From Spirochaeta sp. (GTDB taxonomy: Bacteria > Spirochaetota > Spirochaetia > DSM-27196 > Alkalispirochaetaceae): a DNA stretch of 9,925 nt. The notes beneath the pieces are model-generated. The model saw nothing but the letters and a program-made list of their open reading frames with translations. It made no database searches and was not told the origin of the DNA. Location: assembly GCA_007117185.1 (NCBI GenBank), contig SKHA01000169.1, positions 1-9,925 on the forward strand. Direction: 5' to 3'. Shown here piece after piece: positions 6,864 through 9,925 of the stretch; position 1 is the first letter of the stretch, and every line of letters begins with the position of its first letter. The position numbers and the translations under genes were made by a program.

Positions 6864-7770
6864 AGGGTCCTCCTTGAAGGGGGTTGGGGTGATACCGGTG
6901 CAACCGGTCCTGCAGACGGGACACCGTCCCGTCACATGTTTTCTGAAAACGAACGGCCACAGCCGGCCGCGCTGCCAGTTGATGCAGCGCCGGAATAACT
7001 TCGAGGTAGAGGCGAAACACCTGCAGGTCCGCGGCCACACCGGTACTGCGGCGGCGCAGATCCAACCGGCGTCTGAGGGAGGCGGCCCGCAGGGCCGCCT
7101 TCTGTCGGACAATTCCTCGCGGGTAGAGGACCCGCCGGGAGCGCCGCAGGGGCTGGTTTTCAGTCTGTCCCGCCGAAGACGCCGCTGACGCGCCGGAAGA
7201 TCCCAACTCAACCCAGGCGCGGTGCAGCGCCAGCCCCCGCACCACCGCCGGCAGCACCAGCTGCATCTGCTCCCGCCGGGGGCGTCCCGCCGCAGTGGTG
7301 AGGCCCTCCAGAATCCACGGTACCGAGGAGAAGCGCGACAGGGTACGGACCTCCGCTGCGGTGGTGGTGAGGCCCAGAAGGCGCACCAGCGCCAGGGTAA
7401 CCACCGCCTCCTGCAGACGCCGGGTGCGGTGGTCCCGCAGGATCATGCAATTTCGCCGGGGCAGAGCGAAGAGGCGCAGCGCCGCCGGAACGGGAGTACC
7501 GTCGCGATCGACCCTGCGTCCCCTCCGTCGACCCTCCCCGGCGTCCCCGGAACGTGCAGCCGAGGGGCGCAACAGTTGCCGGGCAAAGCCGCAGACCTGC
7601 ACAGCCCCCCGCCGCGGCGCCAGGCGCACCAGCAGCATCGAAAAGATCACCCCTCCCGCTGCCAGCACCACCGCCGCACGGACCGCGTACGCCACCAGGA
7701 TCAACGCTTCCCAGACAACGGACAGCGCACCCTGGTACGGTTGCCACCGTGTCCACTCCGGCTCAACCAT
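6838..7770 (-). CDS. Gene C: Arg-rich membrane-anchored protein of unknown function
   Basis: A 310-residue protein with no recognised family. A long hydrophobic stretch at about 15-50, broken by R31, makes one long or two short membrane helices, followed by APRR and a basic region (about 66-90). The rest is predicted soluble, helical and cytoplasmic: a segment at about 117-190 rich in Leu, Val and Ala, a small Ser/Ala/Gly linker (190-203), then a very basic part (208-245) and a final helical part (246-295). The start ATG at 7770 overlaps the stop of gene B by eight bases, which implies translational coupling. The frame is supported by the strong preference for G or C at third codon positions throughout, while the open reading beyond 7770 to 8097 lies antisense-like over gene B. 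Basic residues may contact nucleic acid or the membrane surface; that is speculation. Confidence 0.8.
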   Translation of the reverse strand: MVEPEWTRWQPYQGALSVVWEALILVAYAVRAAVVLAAGGVIFSMLLVRLAPRRGAVQVCGFARQLLRPSAARSGDAGEGRRRGRRVDRDGTPVPAALRLFALPRRNCMILRDHRTRRLQEAVVTLALVRLLGLTTTAAEVRTLSRFSSVPWILEGLTTAAGRPRREQMQLVLPAVVRGLALHRAWVELGSSGASAASSAGQTENQPLRRSRRVLYPRGIVRQKAALRAASLRRRLDLRRRSTGVAADLQVFRLYLEVIPALHQLAARPAVAVRFQKTCDGTVSRLQDRLHRYHPNPLQGGPYGRMERSQ

Positions 7771-8269
7771 TGACAACCACCATCCCGGTAGAGCGGATCG
7801 TCGCTGCGGCTTCACGGTACAACTCAAAACTGTCCGTCTCGTTCCGTACTTCCAGACGCAGATAACAGTTATTATCCCGGGCATACGCAAACTCCCAGGC
7901 AAAGACGACCCCAAGGTGCCGCGCTTCCAGAGTTTCGTCGCTGCGCAGTACCCCGCTGCCGGGGTACGCAAGATCGAACGCCGCTTCTCCGCGCAGGGTG
8001 AGCACCCCCACCACCGGCGGCACCGCCCGCTCCGGACGACGCCAGCAGGGCACCACTCCGTACCGCACCTCCTCCAGCAGCTCGTTGAGGAAGACAACCT
8101 CCTCGTCGAGGACCCGGATTCGTTCGTCCTGCCGGCGGATCACCCGGTCCAATTCCTGCTGCCGGCCGTACAGCACGGTGACCCCGGCAACCGCAAGAAA
8201 GAAAAAGAGAAATGCAAACTCTGATAGGCTGAAAAGCATCGCTTCGGAACCGGCCCGTCGTCTTCTCAT
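7763..8269 (-). CDS. Gene B: single-pass membrane protein, MotB/TolR/ZorB-like in layout
   Basis: A 168-residue protein with a short basic N terminus (MRRRR), one membrane helix at about 12-34, a helical coiled-coil-like stalk at about 35-70, and a C-terminal domain (71-168) that would lie outside the cytoplasmic membrane. That domain has two cysteines (C75, C135) and alternating hydrophobic strands. Inside the membrane helix sits E17, in SLSEFAFLFFFL. The stator partners MotB, ExbD, TolR and ZorB have the same layout, with a short cytoplasmic start and a single helix bearing an essential acidic residue, normally Asp. The usual OmpA-like peptidoglycan-binding domain is not seen. The start overlaps the stop of gene A as ATGA, so the two are translationally coupled, as expected for a channel pair. 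The assignment rests on topology and the acidic residue, not on clear sequence similarity. Confidence 0.85.
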   Translation of the reverse strand: MRRRRAGSEAMLFSLSEFAFLFFFLAVAGVTVLYGRQQELDRVIRRQDERIRVLDEEVVFLNELLEEVRYGVVPCWRRPERAVPPVVGVLTLRGEAAFDLAYPGSGVLRSDETLEARHLGVVFAWEFAYARDNNCYLRLEVRNETDSFELYREAAATIRSTGMVVVNG

Positions 8270-9090
8270 CGAATCTGCCCTACCCGCTGCTCCAGAACAT
8301 CCACCAGCGAATCGATCACCAGGTTCAGCTCGGCCACGCCCCGGCGAAACTCCTGGAGCTCACTGGTAATCGCCGCTACCGGAGCGTCGTCGGCAGCTGC
8401 GGCAAATCGCCGGGAAAGAGTAAGAAACTGCTCAACTTCATCCCGGTGGGCAGCCACCACCTCGGCGGTCCCCACCAGATGGCCTGCCAGCTGCTGCCCC
8501 GCCCCGGAGAGAGAGGTACTGAGTCGATCCGTCTCCTGCACAAAACGTTCGATTGACTGGCGATAGCCCTCCTCTGCCTCGGCCAGCGACTGCTGCGTCT
8601 CCTGCCGATCCCTGAGAAACGCTGTGATCCCATCGAAAGTCTCGCCGGACCGGGAGGAAAACTGATCCGCAACCCTGGCGAGAAGCTCGTAACTGCGCTC
8701 CAGAGAGTCGCTGTTCTCGGGATGGTGGTGCAGGTAGAAACTGCGCACAACCGCGCGCATCAGAACCCCGGCGATGGAGGTGCTCACCGAAACGCCCACA
8801 TACGAAAACACCTGCCACATCTCTCCCCCGGCCCCACCGGCGTCCCATCCCTCCCGGGAGAACTGAACCCGGGTGAACAGCATCAGCAGGGAGATGAGGG
8901 TAAAGAGAAACCCCAGGAAATAGACCGAGTCGATATGGTGTTCCGCCAGAGAAAAATCACCACAACGCCGGGTGGCAAACGCCACAACCACCCCGTACAG
9001 AAGCACCAGCGCTGCCGGCAGGAACAGCGCCTGTGAATCCGTCAACGCTGCCGTCCCCACACCGGCGAAGATGATCATGATAAACGTCAT
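8266..9090 (-). CDS. Gene A: four-helix membrane protein with cytoplasmic helical tail, MotA/TolQ/ZorA-like in layout
   Basis: A 274-residue protein. Membrane helices are predicted at about 2-17, 20-40, 54-74 and 92-118, followed by a long cytoplasmic helical tail (about 125-274) with repeated E/Q/R-rich heptads. The third and fourth helices read YFLGFLFTLISLLMLF and YVGVSVSTSIAGVLMRAVV. This resembles the paired pore helices of the MotA/TolQ/ExbB/ZorA superfamily, where an LGxxxTxxGL helix is followed by a small-residue helix containing TS-x-x-G. The long tail recalls ZorA. The start is ATG at 9090, with GGAGG seven bases upstream; the open frame to 9201 is rejected because the sigma-54 promoter lies inside it. 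It is the first gene of the operon and is coupled to gene B by an ATGA overlap. The superfamily call is moderate; the gene call is firm. Confidence 0.88.
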   Translation of the reverse strand: MTFIMIIFAGVGTAALTDSQALFLPAALVLLYGVVVAFATRRCGDFSLAEHHIDSVYFLGFLFTLISLLMLFTRVQFSREGWDAGGAGGEMWQVFSYVGVSVSTSIAGVLMRAVVRSFYLHHHPENSDSLERSYELLARVADQFSSRSGETFDGITAFLRDRQETQQSLAEAEEGYRQSIERFVQETDRLSTSLSGAGQQLAGHLVGTAEVVAAHRDEVEQFLTLSRRFAAAADDAPVAAITSELQEFRRGVAELNLVIDSLVDVLEQRVGQIR

Positions 9091-9115
9091 TGCGGTTCCT
9101 CCATGCTCCCGACTA

Positions 9116-9131
9116 AGCAAACATCGTGCCA
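9116..9131 (-). promoter_or_regulatory. Sigma-54 (RpoN) -24/-12 promoter of the A-D operon
   Basis: On the minus strand TGGCACG-ATGT-TTGCT, preceded by C, matches the consensus YTGGCACGrNNNTTGCW at every fixed position. GG and GC are separated by the required 10 bases. Transcription would start near 9105, 15 bases before the ATG of gene A, just leaving room for its GGAGG site. A promoter of this kind needs an AAA+ activator, and one is encoded divergently 114 bases away. Confidence 0.93.
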
Positions 9132-9193
9132 GCAGCAATTTCGGCCCGCAGAGAGGCGCTGACCGCTCCGGAAGCCCCCACAACAGCCCCAAC

Positions 9194-9209
9194 CGGAACA
9201 AAGGTTCCG
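9194..9209. promoter_or_regulatory. Palindrome CGGAAC-N4-GTTCCG, probable enhancer site for the RtcR-like activator
   Basis: A perfect six-base inverted repeat with a four-base centre, centred about 97 bp upstream of the predicted sigma-54 start, at a typical distance for an upstream activating sequence. Related half-sites follow: AAGGTTCC at 9201-9208, AAGGTTAC at 9223-9230 (22 bp on) and GGTTCC at 9239-9244. The palindrome directly abuts the -35 box of the activator's own promoter, so the same binding could also control the activator gene. Binding itself is inferred. Confidence 0.6.
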
Positions 9210-9238
9210 CTGAAACGAAACGAAGGTTACGCTACAAT
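9210..9238 (+). promoter_or_regulatory. Sigma-70-type promoter of the RtcR-like activator, apparently giving a leaderless mRNA
   Basis: CTGAAA (9210-9215) and TACAAT (9233-9238) are 17 bases apart. The -10 box is strong and the -35 box matches at four of six positions. Transcription would start at about 9245, which is the A of the ATG. No Shine-Dalgarno sequence precedes that ATG, which agrees with leaderless translation. Confidence 0.5.
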
Positions 9239-9244
9239 GGTTCC

Positions 9245-9925
9245 ATGATCGACTCGATGCTCTACAGCTTCGTGGGCAACCACGACCCCGCCACCGTCCC
9301 CGGGCCCGCCGAAGACCCCGGTCCGGTACTCTCTCTGCTGCAGACCCGCAGGTTCAGCCACGTGGTCCTCTTCCTTACCAACAGCACCTACGGCGAGCGT
9401 GCCCGGGTGATCCAGCAGGTGGTCAACAGCGAACAGACCGGGGTCACCTTCTCATTCGTCGAGCTGTCTCTGGAGAGCGTGGTGGATTATCAGGAGATCT
9501 ACACCGGCCTCACCGCGGCGCTGCGTCGGCTTGACCCGGTGCTTCCCCAGCCTCGAGAACGCTACGTCCTCCTCGACCCGGGAACTCCGCAGATGCAGAC
9601 GGTATGGTTTCTGCTGGTCCAGAGCGGGATTCTCCCGGCCCTCCTCGTGCAGGGCATCCCCGCGCGATTCGGCGGCGGCCGCTACCGCAGCCGGGAAATC
9701 CGCCTGGACAGCCGCCACTTTCCCCTGGCAGTCACCCTCACCACCCCGCCACCGGAGCCACGGGAGCCACCGGAGGCACCCAAGCCATCTGGAACAACCT
9801 CGCCGCGCCGACCTGCCGGCAGCCCAGGCAGCCCCGGCACCCCCGCCACCCAGGAATGGACGATCCTCTCCCGGGAGATCATCGGCACCTCCCCGGCAAT
9901 GGAACACCTGCGCCGCCGCATGGAG
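9245..9925 (+). CDS. RtcR-like sigma-54-dependent activator with N-terminal CARF domain, cut by the window edge
   Basis: The visible 227 residues begin with a CARF domain (about 5-165). YSFVGNHDP opens the first strand, FLTNSTYGERARV (43-55) is the first ligand-site motif, and LLDPGTPQMQTVWFLL (109-124) matches the second, corresponding to HITTGTHVAQICWFLL of E. coli RtcR. A Pro-rich linker (about 167-203) follows. IIGTSPAMEHLRRRM (212-226) is the usual entry into the sigma-54-interacting AAA+ ATPase domain, which with the HTH lies beyond the window. CARF domains bind nucleotide or RNA-end ligands; in RtcR the domain holds the ATPase inactive until a signal binds. The signal here is unknown. 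The protein should activate the divergent A-D operon from its sigma-54 promoter. The start ATG at 9245 has no SD. No rtcA or rtcB gene is present in the window, so the regulated genes differ from the classic RNA-repair pair. Confidence 0.9.
   Translation, partial: MIDSMLYSFVGNHDPATVPGPAEDPGPVLSLLQTRRFSHVVLFLTNSTYGERARVIQQVVNSEQTGVTFSFVELSLESVVDYQEIYTGLTAALRRLDPVLPQPRERYVLLDPGTPQMQTVWFLLVQSGILPALLVQGIPARFGGGRYRSREIRLDSRHFPLAVTLTTPPPEPREPPEAPKPSGTTSPRRPAGSPGSPGTPATQEWTILSREIIGTSPAMEHLRRRME
9749..9844 (+). repeat. Tandem 9-bp repeats encoding the Pro-rich linker of the activator
   Basis: Three near-identical 9-mers at 9749-9775 (CCACCGGAG, CCACGGGAG, CCACCGGAG) encode PPE-PRE-PPE. A second set at 9818-9844 (GGCAGCCCA, GGCAGCCCC, GGCACCCCC) encodes GSP-GSP-GTP. 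Both are in frame in the linker between the CARF and AAA+ domains. They look like slippage expansions and should vary in copy number between relatives. Confidence 0.7.

Noticed and set aside
6864..7211. N-terminal extension of gene D to 7211
   Set aside because: The extension is Arg/Cys/Pro-rich and lies over gene C. AGGAGG five bases before the ATG at 6863 defines the start.
7771..8097. N-terminal extension of gene C to 8097
   Set aside because: It overlaps gene B in another frame with unnatural Cys/Trp/Arg-rich sequence. The ATG at 7770, overlapping the gene B stop, is the natural coupled start.
7222..8224. Two overlapping plus-strand open frames opposite genes B and C
   Set aside because: They are dominated by Arg, Ser, Pro and Gln, and overlap each other in different frames. 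The minus-strand frames have start/stop coupling and consistent third-position G/C.
8266..9090. Gene A as a methyl-accepting chemotaxis protein
   Set aside because: The helical tail is superficially similar, but there is no conserved signalling hairpin motif, no HAMP domain and no periplasmic sensor domain.
9452..9921. Minus-strand open frames at the right edge
   Set aside because: They lie opposite the CARF-AAA+ regulator, whose family motifs are clear; they are Gly/Arg-rich shadows.
6297..9925. CRISPR-associated locus, suggested by the CARF domain
   Set aside because: No repeat-spacer array and no cas gene is visible. The CARF domain is joined to a sigma-54 activator, as in RtcR.

Overview
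The window looks like chromosomal DNA of a moderately GC-rich spirochaete (Spirochaetaceae). The main clue is the substrate-binding protein, whose signal peptide ends in the LFAAGS style common in that group. The placement is inferred. The DNA holds two functional blocks and a gene fragment at each edge.

Left edge (1-241, minus strand): the N-terminal part of a Uma2-family (DUF820, restriction-endonuclease-like fold) protein that runs off the window. A perfect 7-1-7 palindrome lies just upstream of it.

Block 1 (293-6242): an uptake locus. A LacI-type regulator (plus strand, TTG start) is divergent from a minus-strand operon in the order ATPase, permease, permease, substrate-binding protein, glycerophosphodiester phosphodiesterase. 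The three membrane/ATPase genes are 1-3 nt apart. The binding-protein gene has a very strong ribosome binding site and is followed by a GC-rich hairpin before the phosphodiesterase. The transporter is of the PotABCD/FbpABC type. The enzyme at the end of the operon suggests a glycerophosphodiester or another organic phosphate as substrate, under control of the LacI protein. TTGCGT elements spaced at about one and two helical turns lie in the divergent promoter region.

Block 2 (6297-9925): four tightly overlapping minus-strand genes of unknown function, here called A (8266-9090), B (7763-8269), C (6838-7770) and D (6297-6863). They are divergent from a plus-strand RtcR-like regulator: an N-terminal CARF domain, a Pro-rich linker and the start of a sigma-54 AAA+ domain, cut by the right edge. 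A canonical sigma-54 promoter (TGGCACG-N4-TTGCT) lies 25-41 bases upstream of gene A, and a palindrome that could be the activator's enhancer site lies about 97 bp upstream of the predicted transcription start. A is a four-helix membrane protein with a cytoplasmic helical tail. B is a single-pass protein with a glutamate inside its membrane helix. Together they resemble a MotA/TolQ/ZorA plus MotB/TolR/ZorB type ion-channel pair. C is an Arg-rich membrane-anchored protein and D a soluble coiled-coil protein; neither is recognised. This looks like an inducible, stress- or conflict-responsive membrane system that I cannot match to a named one, and it is the main discovery candidate.

No tRNA, rRNA, CRISPR array or insertion sequence was seen. 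No stretch of more than 300 bases lacks a gene.
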